From: SAR324 cluster bacterium
Lineage (GTDB): Bacteria > SAR324 > NAC60-12
Length of the DNA: 64,000 bases
Direction: 5' to 3'
NCBI GenBank assembly: GCA_015231825.1
Contig: JADGAV010000001.1
Coordinates: forward strand, 1-64,000
The position numbers and the translations under genes were made by a program. Shown here piece by piece: positions 46,170-55,326 of the stretch (position 1 is its first letter; every line of letters begins with the position of its first letter). The notes beneath the pieces are model-generated. The model made no database searches. It saw nothing but the letters and a program-made list of their open reading frames with translations, and was not told where the DNA came from.

Positions 46170-47543
46170 TCATGATGTTTGGGAATCCTGTTTTTTTTCC
46201 TCTTTGAAAGCATCCGGTAATTCGGTGCTCTCAGTGGAAACTGGAGGAAGCGGATCCGAATTTGTGTCTGTTGCCGGAGCTTTTGTTTTTTTGCGGTCTG
46301 GATGATTCTGCGGCAAAGCATCACAATTTGAAAAGTCCAGTGAGTTGAGCATGTCATAGGAAAAAACAGTCTGGGAAAGATCGACGCCGTCCCACTGGAC
46401 CCCTTCCAGTGAACAGGAGACAAACTTAACTTTTTTGAATTTTATTCCAGACCACCGTGCGCGGTCAAAGCGACAATAGTAGAATGCGGTAAAGGTGAAA
46501 CGGCTGTCTGTGAAATTGGCAGCTGTGAAATCACAGTGGTCAAATCGATGCGGTTGAAGAACCTGAAACCAGCGGGTTCCTGAAAAATCAGTTTCTCGAA
46601 ATTGACAATGGTCATATTGGTGGAGCCCGGTAAAGTTGACTCCTCTGAAAATACAATTTTCAAAATCAAAAAACCTTAAAATACCGCTTTCTTCAAAATC
46701 CATATTGAACGTCGGGTCAACATATTTTCTTCGTTTTAGATTGATTCCAATTCTTGGGAAATCTTCCTGCTTCAGCTGCGGTCTGACGTTTTGAGAACTT
46801 TCTGTGCCCATATCGGCGGTCGTTTCCTCGTTCTTTGCCTCTGTTGTGCTTTTTTTTGGCGGTTCAGATGCAAGGCCGGAATTTTCTTCAGCTTCATTAG
46901 GGGAAATGTTGGGTGCATCAGGCGAAGCACTCTCTCCTGGTATTTTTTGATCGGAATCTGTTGTTTCTTCCTCAGACGCCTGTTTTTGTTTAGGGTACAG
47001 CAAATAGGAATTTTGCTGATATACGCCTCGATTGCGAAGTTCAGCCAGGAGCATTTCTCCCTGAAACTTGACGTGCTCCGCTGCGTCTTCGATGCGGTCG
47101 GAGAGATTTTTATAAAATTGAAGTCCCTGGATATAGTTGAAATTTTTATTTTTTCCAAAAAAGCGTTCCCAGGACGACATTTGATCCACCATCGCTTTTA
47201 ATGATTCCCAGGCTTCTTCCCGCTCTTCACACAATTTTCGGTAATTGCTTTCTCGACTCGTGGTGCGAAATTCAATTTCCTGGACGGTTCGATCCATCAG
47301 GTCTAAATCCTGGAGCAGTTGTTTGCGGCGGGCGGGAGAGGCATGGGGAACATGTTCACGCATCTTTTTAAGCAGTTTTCTTGCTTCTTCCAGAGCAGGC
47401 GTTGGCAAATCACGAGATTCCGGAAAACTGGCTAGAATGTCCTTTTCACCAAAAATCCAGCGGAAGAGCATCACCAGCAAAAAGACGCCAACAAGGGAAA
47501 TGAAAAGAAATCCGTAAAAAGATATTTCAAGTGCGAGTTTCAT
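46170..47543 (-). CDS. Membrane-anchored coiled-coil pentapeptide-repeat protein
   Basis: A 457-residue protein with a single N-terminal membrane helix (about 7-29, FYGFLFISLVGVFLLVMLF). A charged, coiled-coil-prone region follows (about 45-180, Arg/Glu/Lys rich), then a low-complexity acidic, Ser/Thr/Glu linker (about 185-265). A pentapeptide-repeat domain (about 290-405) has a CxF/DF pattern such as CIFRGVNFTGL, CQFRETDFSGT and CDFTAANFTDS. A Pro/Thr/Asp-rich tail ends it. Pentapeptide domains form right-handed beta-helices; the partner and role are unknown. It converges with fadH across only six bases and is divergent from the CHASE2 cyclase. It is unlike the secreted WSC protein except for its repeat type. 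Confidence 0.85.
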   Translation of the reverse strand: MKLALEISFYGFLFISLVGVFLLVMLFRWIFGEKDILASFPESRDLPTPALEEARKLLKKMREHVPHASPARRKQLLQDLDLMDRTVQEIEFRTTSRESNYRKLCEEREEAWESLKAMVDQMSSWERFFGKNKNFNYIQGLQFYKNLSDRIEDAAEHVKFQGEMLLAELRNRGVYQQNSYLLYPKQKQASEEETTDSDQKIPGESASPDAPNISPNEAEENSGLASEPPKKSTTEAKNEETTADMGTESSQNVRPQLKQEDFPRIGINLKRRKYVDPTFNMDFEESGILRFFDFENCIFRGVNFTGLHQYDHCQFRETDFSGTRWFQVLQPHRFDHCDFTAANFTDSRFTFTAFYYCRFDRARWSGIKFKKVKFVSCSLEGVQWDGVDLSQTVFSYDMLNSLDFSNCDALPQNHPDRKKTKAPATDTNSDPLPPVSTESTELPDAFKEEKKQDSQTS

Positions 47544-47851
47544 GGTGTTTCAAATTTCTTTGAGACCGCTTGACAGCGCAAAAAAGGATGCTTTTACTTG
47601 TCTTTCAATTCGTAACATGGCAGTTTGCGATGGTCATTTAAATAGTTCACTTACCGGAAATTCCCGGAATCTCAAGCTTTTGAATCCTCATGGAATAAAA
47701 ATCACGGTACCCTGTCAAAAAAAATCATAAGAATTCTTGACTGCAGATGAAGAAATAGTAAATAGTTAATGGTGATCTACTGCATTAAACTGATTCAAAA
47801 TTGGGATGCAATTCTTATTCTCAATATTCTTTTACTCTTCTTTTTTAGCAA
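47544..47851. other. Divergent intergenic region upstream of the cyclase
   Basis: There are 308 bases between the pentapeptide protein (minus) and the cyclase (plus). It is AT-rich near the cyclase. TTGGGA and TATTCT with an 18-base gap precede the cyclase, but the match is too weak to call. No gene or repeat is seen. Confidence 0.35.
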
Positions 47852-50134
47852 ATGGACATGAAAAAGATTTTGCATCTGATCTTCGGACTTTCGCCGACAA
47901 GAGTTTCGATTTATATCACCTTCGCCATGCTGGCTCTGTATCTCTTCAATATTGATGGCGGACTCACGCTTCTCAATTTGCCGGATAAGAAGTGGATCGA
48001 CTTTATCCAAGACAGTCGGGGAAGCGCGGAACACACTGATCAGGTCGTGATTGCTGTAGTGGACACTAAAAGCGTTGATAAATATGGACGGTGGCCCTGG
48101 TCTCGTGATGTGATTGCAAAGGTGGTGGAGTCGCTGAATGATTATTATCAAGTGCGTACCATTGGATTTGATATCGTGTTTTCTGAACCCCTGGACAATC
48201 ATTTGAAACTGGCCAGGTCCTATCAGGATGCCTTCGATAAGAGTGGTATTGAAAAAACTCCGGATGCCCGGGCATTCATGGATCAAATGAAGATAATGGA
48301 AAAAGAAGAGGATGGCGATGCTAAGCTTGGAAAGGTTTTTTCCAAAGCAAAAAACGTAATTCACGGATACACGTTTTTCAACCAAAAAAGTGTCCCTTAT
48401 CTCTCTGACAAAGAAGTACGAAAAGCCCAGGCACGTCTCAGGACTTCTGCAATTTCCAAAGTGGAGGGTTACGGCAAGCTGAAGGAATCACTTTTTGTGA
48501 CAGAGGGGTATTACCCGGAAACGACGATTCGAAAAATATCAGGACGTAAGCCGAATATGGGCTTTTTCACGGTAAGAATCGACCCGGAAGACGGAGTGGT
48601 TCGGCAGGTGGAGTCGGTGATTCGTGTTGGAAAACGTTTTTTCCCTTCTCTCGCGCTTCAGATGCTGGCCCATTATCTGGGAAGCAAAATTGAAATTTCA
48701 GGAGACGAAACAGGCATTCTGGAAGTTCGCCTCGGAGAAAAAGTGCTGTATCCTTTCAGAGATGGCGCATTCCGGATCAATTATAAAGGACCGGAAGGAA
48801 CTTTCAAACACCATTCCATGTACGAAATTGTCGAACGAACCATCCCGGTTGAAGAACTGAAAGGCAAAATGGTGCTGATGGGCGTCACGGAAGTGGGCAT
48901 TCTCGACTTGCGGGTTACTCCGGTTGGTGAAGCCTATGCAGGAGTTGAAGTGCATGCAAATCTTCTTGACAATTTATTGTCGGACACCTATTTCCGGCAA
49001 GATCTGAGGAATGATCTGATTACAATGGCTTTGATTCTGTTTTTCGGGCTGCTTCTTGGATTTGCCATGCCCCGCATGAAATTTATCTATATGGTGACAA
49101 TGGTCACGGGTTTGCTGGTTGCCTATACTTTTGCCCATCGTTATATTGTGCTGGAATGGTATTCCTGGCCCAGTTACTTCTATGTTGCGCTCACGATTTT
49201 CCTTTCTGCAGTAGGGGTGGTCAGCTATATGTTTTTCATTGCGGATGCCGATAAACGATTTATACAAGGTGCTTTCCAGCAATATCTTTCTCCTGCCGTG
49301 ATCACCCAATTGATGGACGACCCGGATATGCTCCAGCTTGGAGGTGAAGAACGGGTCATGACGGCGATGTTTTCAGATGTCAAGGGGTTCTCTTCAATTT
49401 CCGAACAATTGACTCCCAATGAACTGGTGCAGCTGCTTAACGAATACCTGACAGAAATGAGCGATATTATTTTGAAATACGAAGGCACAGTCGATAAGTT
49501 TGAAGGAGATGCCATCATCGCATTTTTTGGAGCACCAGTCGATTTTCCAGACCACGCCACGCGCGCAGCATTGGTCTGCCTGGAAATGCAAAATCGCCTG
49601 GCAGAGATGAGGCTGCAATGGAAGAAGGAGGGGAGGCAGGAGTTGTATCACCGGATTGGAATCAATACCGGTCCCATGGTTGTTGGCAATATGGGAAGCA
49701 GCAGTCGCTTTGACTACACCATGATGGGCAATGATGTCAATCTGGCAGCTCGCTTGGAAGGTGTCAATAAAATGTACAAAAATGAAATTTTGATGAGCGA
49801 GAAAACTTACCAGGCATGCCGGGAGACCATTGATGCACGTGAACTGGACATGATCCGGGTAATGGGGATCAAAGAGCCTGTCAAAATTTATGAAATCCTG
49901 GGACGGATTGGTGAAATCGATAAACATCGCCAAGATGCTTTTAAACTCTATGCCCAGGGATTGGCACAGTATCGCGCCCAAGAATGGAGTCTGGCGGAAA
50001 AATCATTTAAAGAAACATTGGGGCTGATCCCGAATGATGGCCCCTCCTCTGTCTTTCTTGAACGTTGCTTTGAATATCAAAAATCACCGCCACCTCCCAA
50101 TTGGGATCAGGTCTATGTGGCGACATCCAAATAG
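47852..50134 (+). CDS. CHASE2-domain adenylate/guanylate cyclase
   Basis: A 760-residue class III nucleotide cyclase. An N-terminal membrane helix (about 14-33) precedes a periplasmic CHASE2 sensor (about 40-370, with WPWSRDVIAKVVESL and MGVTEVGILDLRVTPVG). Three membrane helices follow (about 388-462), then a cyclase domain (about 495-690). It has the metal motifs FSDVKGFSSISEQL (about 506-519) and GDAIIAFFGAP, the base-recognition residues in KFEGD and DYTMMGNDVNLAARLEG, and a short TPR-like C-terminus (about 695-745). The Lys and Asp pattern favours ATP and cAMP as product. The sensor would detect an unknown periplasmic signal. It lies 83 bases before an OMP gene; see the FecR and lipoprotein genes downstream. 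No strong ribosome site. Confidence 0.92.
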   Translation: MDMKKILHLIFGLSPTRVSIYITFAMLALYLFNIDGGLTLLNLPDKKWIDFIQDSRGSAEHTDQVVIAVVDTKSVDKYGRWPWSRDVIAKVVESLNDYYQVRTIGFDIVFSEPLDNHLKLARSYQDAFDKSGIEKTPDARAFMDQMKIMEKEEDGDAKLGKVFSKAKNVIHGYTFFNQKSVPYLSDKEVRKAQARLRTSAISKVEGYGKLKESLFVTEGYYPETTIRKISGRKPNMGFFTVRIDPEDGVVRQVESVIRVGKRFFPSLALQMLAHYLGSKIEISGDETGILEVRLGEKVLYPFRDGAFRINYKGPEGTFKHHSMYEIVERTIPVEELKGKMVLMGVTEVGILDLRVTPVGEAYAGVEVHANLLDNLLSDTYFRQDLRNDLITMALILFFGLLLGFAMPRMKFIYMVTMVTGLLVAYTFAHRYIVLEWYSWPSYFYVALTIFLSAVGVVSYMFFIADADKRFIQGAFQQYLSPAVITQLMDDPDMLQLGGEERVMTAMFSDVKGFSSISEQLTPNELVQLLNEYLTEMSDIILKYEGTVDKFEGDAIIAFFGAPVDFPDHATRAALVCLEMQNRLAEMRLQWKKEGRQELYHRIGINTGPMVVGNMGSSSRFDYTMMGNDVNLAARLEGVNKMYKNEILMSEKTYQACRETIDARELDMIRVMGIKEPVKIYEILGRIGEIDKHRQDAFKLYAQGLAQYRAQEWSLAEKSFKETLGLIPNDGPSSVFLERCFEYQKSPPPPNWDQVYVATSK

Positions 50135-50217
50135 GACGCACATTGCGTAAAAAAATTCTTTATATCAATGAAACGGAGGAGAATGCCTCCCTTGCATTAA
50201 CAATCTGAGGAGAGTTT

Positions 50218-51579
50218 ATGATTCATACAATCCGGTTCTTTCCGACCCTTTGTTTTTTTGTCCTTCTTCTTAATACTGGCAGTTTCGCGCAGGAACAGCC
50301 GGAATCGCTTCCTTCCATATTGTCTCCTGATTTATCCGGAGTGAATTATGTCCAAAAGAGTGAACAGGACTGGACTTTGATCATTGCAGACAGGGAAGGG
50401 GTTTATCGCGTTCAGATTGATGGGGAAGATCAAAAAATAGAAAAGAAAAAAACGGTGGTGATTAAAAAGCATGTCCGTTTCAAAAAAGGCCAAAATACCT
50501 ACACGGTTGAGGTTGAAAACAGTCAGGGATTGCTGGCAAAGCGCACGTTTACTGTCTATTACTCCGATGATCCCGCAGATCTGGAAAAGTTCAGAATCGA
50601 AAACCTCCCGGCTGAAAAACGTCCTTTTGCTTCCTTTGTAACGATTGCTGCCGGTGCCCGAATTGATAGCAATGCGGCTCATCTTTCTGAAGATCTGTCC
50701 CCCAATCCTACCTACAATGATCGGCAGGCAAGCGCTCGGTCCGGAGCATTGACTTTGGGGTATCGGGCAAAGCCGGAGGGAAGTTCCCGTACTTTTCTGC
50801 TTCAGTATTCCTATTTTACAGAAGCCTATGATGACAAACAACTCAATGATGCGGAGCTCAGCGATTTGGGACTGCATTCTCATACCATCAGTGCCCAGTA
50901 TACTCTGACTCAGACTGCGCAGGCTTGGGGACTCGTCTATGCCTGGAGTCAATTCAACGGAAATGCAAAAACCGATGAAGGAGACGAATCCACTTCAGAC
51001 AACGGCAGCAAAGCATCTTTTCACTTCCTGGTACCGACCTATACCCGGGTTCACAATAAATCCCTTTCGTCAATGGTGCTGATCAAATTAATTTCGAGAA
51101 GTTTTGAAGAAGAACCGGAAGATGCTGACCAGGACCGGGACAGCGCACTTTCGGCAGGAATAGACTACAACCTTTTCTATTACCTCCCCGGCAAAATGGG
51201 GCGCTTTAAAGGACTGCTTTCATTTTACAATGATCAGGCAGAAGGAAAAGCTCAACGTTACACGCAGAAAGAAGCTGGTCTGGACTATTCAAAATCATGG
51301 GATTTTGAGCGGTCAGAATCCGAGTTACGCTGGCAACTGGCTGTCAATGGGAGATCTAGCGAATATGCGGAAAAATATGTTTCTGTTGTTGATTCGTCTG
51401 TGCCGGAAGATCGCACTACAACGAGAGAAAGCGGTCAGATGACACTCTCATGGATCTATCGATCCTCATTGACAATTCAGGCCGGTTACAGTCAAATTCG
51501 TGATTATTCCAGCATTGAAGAGTTCAATTTTCACAGTGAAGTTCGTTCGTTGAACCTCTCATGGCATTCCTTCTTCTAA
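50218..51579 (+). CDS. Probable outer-membrane beta-barrel with Ig-like N-terminal domain
   Basis: A 453-residue secreted protein with a signal peptide (about 1-25, ending GSFA then Q). A short N-terminal beta domain (about 35-125) is followed by a region (about 140-453) rich in alternating aromatic and polar residues, with Tyr/Ser/Thr runs of about 10 residues typical of beta strands. It ends LNLSWHSFF, where the terminal Phe is the usual outer-membrane protein signature. No Pfam family is recognised from the sequence. It may be a porin-like or signal-conducting barrel. A strong ribosome site, GAGGAGAG, precedes the ATG. It sits between the cyclase and the FecR gene, and both sides suggest an envelope system. 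Confidence 0.75.
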   Translation: MIHTIRFFPTLCFFVLLLNTGSFAQEQPESLPSILSPDLSGVNYVQKSEQDWTLIIADREGVYRVQIDGEDQKIEKKKTVVIKKHVRFKKGQNTYTVEVENSQGLLAKRTFTVYYSDDPADLEKFRIENLPAEKRPFASFVTIAAGARIDSNAAHLSEDLSPNPTYNDRQASARSGALTLGYRAKPEGSSRTFLLQYSYFTEAYDDKQLNDAELSDLGLHSHTISAQYTLTQTAQAWGLVYAWSQFNGNAKTDEGDESTSDNGSKASFHFLVPTYTRVHNKSLSSMVLIKLISRSFEEEPEDADQDRDSALSAGIDYNLFYYLPGKMGRFKGLLSFYNDQAEGKAQRYTQKEAGLDYSKSWDFERSESELRWQLAVNGRSSEYAEKYVSVVDSSVPEDRTTTRESGQMTLSWIYRSSLTIQAGYSQIRDYSSIEEFNFHSEVRSLNLSWHSFF

Positions 51580-51593
51580 GTAAGACAACAGGC

Positions 51594-51622
51594 TTGCCCA
51601 AGGAAGGGACTGATGGTATAAT
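51594..51622 (+). promoter_or_regulatory. Strong sigma-70-type promoter upstream of the FecR gene
   Basis: TTGCCC (51594-51599, four of six consensus bases) and a perfect TATAAT (51617-51622) are separated by exactly 17 bases. Transcription should start near 51629. The leader before the FecR ATG would be about 185 bases, unusually long, with no gene recognised in it. This suggests that fecR and the following lipoprotein can be expressed without the cyclase gene. Confidence 0.6.
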
Positions 51623-51812
51623 TTCAGACCTTGTTGGACGGCAGCAATGGCATGAAAAATTCGCCAAAAACTTGTCACTTTTGATTTGACTGGCGGACAA
51701 TCAGGTGGACTGGGATTGGATGTTCTATACGTGTTCCGGGTTTTCCATGCACACATCCAACCAAATAAAATGAAAAGCGTATCAGCATCTCATATTTATT
51801 CAGGGAGGGAGA

Positions 51813-52616
51813 ATGTTCCTAAATCAGCTCAAAACCATTGGAATCGCAGTTTCACTCAGTTTGGCTTTCGGCAGTGTGCTCTTGGCAGAGGAAGTCGGAA
51901 CTCTGGAATCAGAGGAAGGAAAGGTCCTGATCATTCGCGGCAGTGAAACGCAGGAAGTGGAAGAATTCGACGAAGTTCCGGTTTTTGCAAAGGATATTAT
52001 CCAAACGGGTGAAGAAAGCGCTGCGCTTCTTATTTTGGGTGACGGAGAAAACAGTGACCAAATATCCCTTGACGAAAAAACAACCTTCAAGATCGAAGAA
52101 TATAAAGTATCCGCAGACGATAAACCGACCCGGGGGACACTCAATTTACTGGGTGGAAAAGTGCGCTCACTGGTCAATCAGGCAAAAGGAAGAAAAGAAA
52201 TTCAAGTGACTACCAGCAGCGCCACGATCGGGGTCAAAGGTACCGATTTTCTGGTCGAAGTTCCCAATCCGGAAGTCACCCAGGTGACGACATTCGAAGG
52301 AAGTGTGGCATTGCAGAACAGACTCGGAGATGTTTTAAAGGAAGTCAGCATCGGCGGCGGTTTTTCTTCCATGGTGATGGCGGGAACTGCTCCATCATCC
52401 CCATTTGAGCTTTCACGCGAAAGTTTACTGGAATCTTCCAGCCTGATTGCTCGTCCTTCTTCCAGAACACAGGAACCGCTCAATGCACGGGAATTAACTC
52501 AGGAAAACACTTTACAGGGATTTCATAAAGCCCAATTCGACCGGATTGTTGAGGATGCGGCACGGGTTAAAGGGAGTTTGATTCGTGTTAAAATAGAGTT
52601 TCCGGCAGATAATTAA
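51813..52616 (+). CDS. FecR-domain periplasmic protein
   Basis: A 267-residue secreted protein: signal peptide (about 1-25, FGSVLLAEE), then a FecR domain (about 70-190) with DEKTTFKIEEYK, TLNLLGGKVRSLV, VTTSSATIGVKGTDFLVEV and VTTFEGSVALQN. Classical FecR proteins are inner-membrane anti-sigma regulators. This one lacks the cytoplasmic part and a membrane anchor, so it is a periplasmic or outer-leaflet FecR-domain protein, the type often encoded next to CHASE2 cyclases. GGGAGGGAGA immediately precedes the ATG. The PPC lipoprotein gene follows at 29 bases, so these two form an operon under the promoter at 51594. Confidence 0.88.
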   Translation: MFLNQLKTIGIAVSLSLAFGSVLLAEEVGTLESEEGKVLIIRGSETQEVEEFDEVPVFAKDIIQTGEESAALLILGDGENSDQISLDEKTTFKIEEYKVSADDKPTRGTLNLLGGKVRSLVNQAKGRKEIQVTTSSATIGVKGTDFLVEVPNPEVTQVTTFEGSVALQNRLGDVLKEVSIGGGFSSMVMAGTAPSSPFELSRESLLESSSLIARPSSRTQEPLNARELTQENTLQGFHKAQFDRIVEDAARVKGSLIRVKIEFPADN

Positions 52617-52645
52617 TCCCATCATTCTCAAGCAGGAGGACCCCC

Positions 52646-54496
52646 ATGAACATTCGAAATTTCTCGATACTTTTTCTCTTTCTTTGCGGAGCAGCGGTTT
52701 TTGTAGGATGCCAACCCGCCAATGAATCTTCCATGAAGGCCTCACTCCAGGTTTCACCTTCTGCAGAACAGCTTCGTCTGCGGGTCTCTGCCCCGGAAAC
52801 GATTCAATCTATTCTGGTCGAAGTACGGGCTACTGATGTCGATACTGAAGGATTTGGCAATTTGTTCAACATCTTGACAAACAGCAAGGTGATTTACCGC
52901 GACGACTTTGCCAATGAAGAAGATGTGCTGGTTGCAATCCAGCCAGGGACTATCGAAGTCAGTGTCTATGCATTTTCCACAGTGATCCCAGTGACTGGAA
53001 TCACCGATGTCAATGAGGCTCTTTATTTTGGAAAAACCGGCTCGGTGACTGTGGGAGTTGGAGAAGAAAAAGAAGTGGCAGTCAATATGCTCAACGCGGT
53101 CAATGTGAGTATCAGCAATCTGACCCTGGCAATTGTCAACAATCAATATTCGATTCAATTCGATACGGATCAGTCTTTACCGACGGGAACGTCCATCGAA
53201 ATTTCATATAACGGAGAAAATCCTGATTTCCTTGAATTTGCTGAAGACTACAATCAGGTGATCAGTACAGAAATCAGCGGAAGCTCCCATTCCGTAGCCC
53301 TCACAACTTCAGGCATTACCCCATATTTTTTTAAAGTGTCCATCGATTCCAGCGATGAGCAAAACATATACCGGGGATCAGACTCGGAATTTTGTGAGGT
53401 TTGCGGCTCATTGCCCCTGGTTATTTACGATCGAAAAATTGCCTATGTGGACGAAACCGATCTAACGCAAGGAATCATCAAAACCTGGAAAACAACAAGT
53501 TACAGTGGAGGAACTGCCTATTTCAGCAAAGGTTTTTTTGACCAGATTTTTGTCACCAAGCAATTTGCTTCAGGAACCGCTGTTGAAAATTTAGAAATAT
53601 ATAATCTCGAACAAGCGGCATTTTATGACCCTTATGATGCTTCAGTGGCAGATTGCGCATCTTCGGCATGTCTGACCATTGGCCCTGAAACGGCGAGCAA
53701 TGCACCTGCTGATTTTTATGATGAGATGAAGGTCTTGATCAGTACGCAGATTACACAGGATTTTTCCAATTATCCCAGCTCGGTTCCTTTTTTCCCCAAT
53801 ACGGCAGAGTGCACGGAAGATCTCAGTCGGCTCGGGCAGGATTGTACGAGGATTCCACGGGTAGATACTTTTTTTATTGAAAACGACCAGTTGTTTCTTG
53901 ATGTTTTTCTGGGAGAAAACAGCCGGCTCGAATTTTATTCAAAATCTACCGGTTTGACAAGTCCCCCTGTGGCATCGGTGGATCTCAGCTTTCCAATTCC
54001 TGATACAAGCGGTGGAAAGGCCCGATCGGCGGGAATTAATTATCGCGAACTTCTGCCTGATTTGAGTGTTAATTATTTTGGAAGAGTTGTAAACGATGAA
54101 TTTGAAGGGAGTCTTCTGGATTTTAATGTAGTCCACTGGGCCGAAATGAGCGGGATTGAACAAGCGCAACCCTTTGTCCAAAAAGTTCTTTCCTCGTTCG
54201 ATGATCTTTCTGAAATCGCCGCCAATTCTGTGGACTATTTATCTATGGATCTCCAGGCCGGACAAAGCTACCAGATCACGGTGGAGGGGGATGCCAGTGC
54301 TGCAAATTTGTGGGAGTTTTATCTGATTGCTCAGGATCAGCAAACAATTGTCAAAAGTTTTGGCAACGCGTTGCTGGGAGCAGATCTCCCAGAAAAGACT
54401 TCCATAACGGTCACGCCCGCAGAATCGGGGACATACTATTTGAAAATTGCAAACCCTCTTGTTTTTCCTCTTTTGTATTTTGTAACGGTTGAGTGA
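52646..54496 (+). CDS. Large lipoprotein with PPC-like C-terminal domain
   Basis: A 616-residue lipoprotein: signal peptide with lipobox FVGC (Cys22). The middle (about 30-500) is unassigned and rich in Thr, Ser, Asn and aromatic residues, possibly several beta-sandwich modules. There are paired cysteines in CEVCGS (about 250), ADCASSACL (about 330) and AECTEDLSRLGQDC (about 388-401). The last 90 residues resemble a pre-peptidase C-terminal (PPC) domain: MDLQAGQSYQITVEGD and VTPAESGTYYLKIANP. It would sit at the inner face of the outer membrane or on the surface. A strong AGGAGG ribosome site lies six bases before the ATG. Its role with FecR and the cyclase is inferred from gene order only. 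Confidence 0.8.
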   Translation: MNIRNFSILFLFLCGAAVFVGCQPANESSMKASLQVSPSAEQLRLRVSAPETIQSILVEVRATDVDTEGFGNLFNILTNSKVIYRDDFANEEDVLVAIQPGTIEVSVYAFSTVIPVTGITDVNEALYFGKTGSVTVGVGEEKEVAVNMLNAVNVSISNLTLAIVNNQYSIQFDTDQSLPTGTSIEISYNGENPDFLEFAEDYNQVISTEISGSSHSVALTTSGITPYFFKVSIDSSDEQNIYRGSDSEFCEVCGSLPLVIYDRKIAYVDETDLTQGIIKTWKTTSYSGGTAYFSKGFFDQIFVTKQFASGTAVENLEIYNLEQAAFYDPYDASVADCASSACLTIGPETASNAPADFYDEMKVLISTQITQDFSNYPSSVPFFPNTAECTEDLSRLGQDCTRIPRVDTFFIENDQLFLDVFLGENSRLEFYSKSTGLTSPPVASVDLSFPIPDTSGGKARSAGINYRELLPDLSVNYFGRVVNDEFEGSLLDFNVVHWAEMSGIEQAQPFVQKVLSSFDDLSEIAANSVDYLSMDLQAGQSYQITVEGDASAANLWEFYLIAQDQQTIVKSFGNALLGADLPEKTSITVTPAESGTYYLKIANPLVFPLLYFVTVE

Positions 54497-54639
54497 GAGT
54501 GAAAAGAAAATTGTCTGAATTATCTTACAATTCACCTTTTGTTTCGAGAAAATTTCTGCTAAAAGCAGTTTCATTTTTTTGTTGGAGAAATTCCTTTTAC
54601 GTCAATGCACGTCTTGATTCATTTTTCTAAATTCTTAAT

Positions 54640-55299
54640 ATGGCTGGAGCTGAAAAAACAATAAAAATAAAAATTCCTCAAACCCTGGCAGAACGGCTCA
54701 ATTATCATGCGAAGCAGCTTCGCACCGAACCGGAAACAGCAGTGGAACGTTTGCTGGAGCTGCACTTACCAAATTTGATGGGAAATTTTGCCATTGCCCT
54801 GGAAAGCCTGAGTGAGGAGGAACAAAAAATCCTCGAGGAATCATTCTATTGTGTGATGTTTATAGTCAGCTATGCAGATGATCATGCATCGTTGAAAGAA
54901 ATCATAAAAATTGAAAAACAGCTGGGTGCATTAAAAAGAGTTTTTGGAACACGCATGACTGAACTCCTGGGTTTGGATAAAAAAAGGAAGAACCGGTTAT
55001 TTGAAACGGTCAAGACCATGTCTTCCCAGGATATTGAAACAAAACTGGAGCAGCTCCAAAATGTTTTTGCCAAGATGCCCAAAAATTTGATTGACGAATA
55101 CAAACTCCATTTGCTGGATAGCTGTGTGGTAGTGGCCGGAGCGTCCAAGGAAGGGCTTTTGGGTGACAGTATTTCTGAAGTGGAGCGAACCATGATCCAG
55201 ACTATTGTCCATGCCTTGGAGATTCCCGTTTATGGGAGGAACGCCAAGGTTCTTATTAAAAAACCGGACTTGAAAAATATTAATTCTCTGAAAAATTGA
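54640..55299 (+). CDS. RHH-like N-terminus plus TerB-like helical domain
   Basis: A 219-residue soluble protein. The N-terminus (about 6-45, KTIKIKIPQTLAERLNYHA followed by a helix) looks like a short ribbon-helix-helix/CopG DNA-binding motif. The rest is helical. A segment around 68-105 and a second around 160-200 (with VVVAGASKEGLLGDS, then ERTMIQTIVHALEIPV) resemble TerB/DjlA-like helical folds with an acidic Asp. No family is certain. There is no ribosome site. It lies 143 bases after the lipoprotein gene and 27 bases before a small lipoprotein, so it may belong to the same module. Confidence 0.55.
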   Translation: MAGAEKTIKIKIPQTLAERLNYHAKQLRTEPETAVERLLELHLPNLMGNFAIALESLSEEEQKILEESFYCVMFIVSYADDHASLKEIIKIEKQLGALKRVFGTRMTELLGLDKKRKNRLFETVKTMSSQDIETKLEQLQNVFAKMPKNLIDEYKLHLLDSCVVVAGASKEGLLGDSISEVERTMIQTIVHALEIPVYGRNAKVLIKKPDLKNINSLKN

Positions 55300-55326
55300 C
55301 TTTCCATCTTTATTCTTTTATTTCTG

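Noticed and set aside
49394..49981. 195-codon minus-strand frame opposite the cyclase domain
   Set aside because: Antisense shadow of a strongly conserved cyclase domain.
50141..50190. Small hairpins (ACGCA/TGCGT and GGAGG/CCTCC) between the cyclase and barrel genes
   Set aside because: Stems of five bases without a T tract; the genes are probably co-transcribed.
51559..51756. 65-codon minus-strand frame between the barrel gene and fecR
   Set aside because: It runs through the strong fecR promoter on the opposite strand and shows no known protein.
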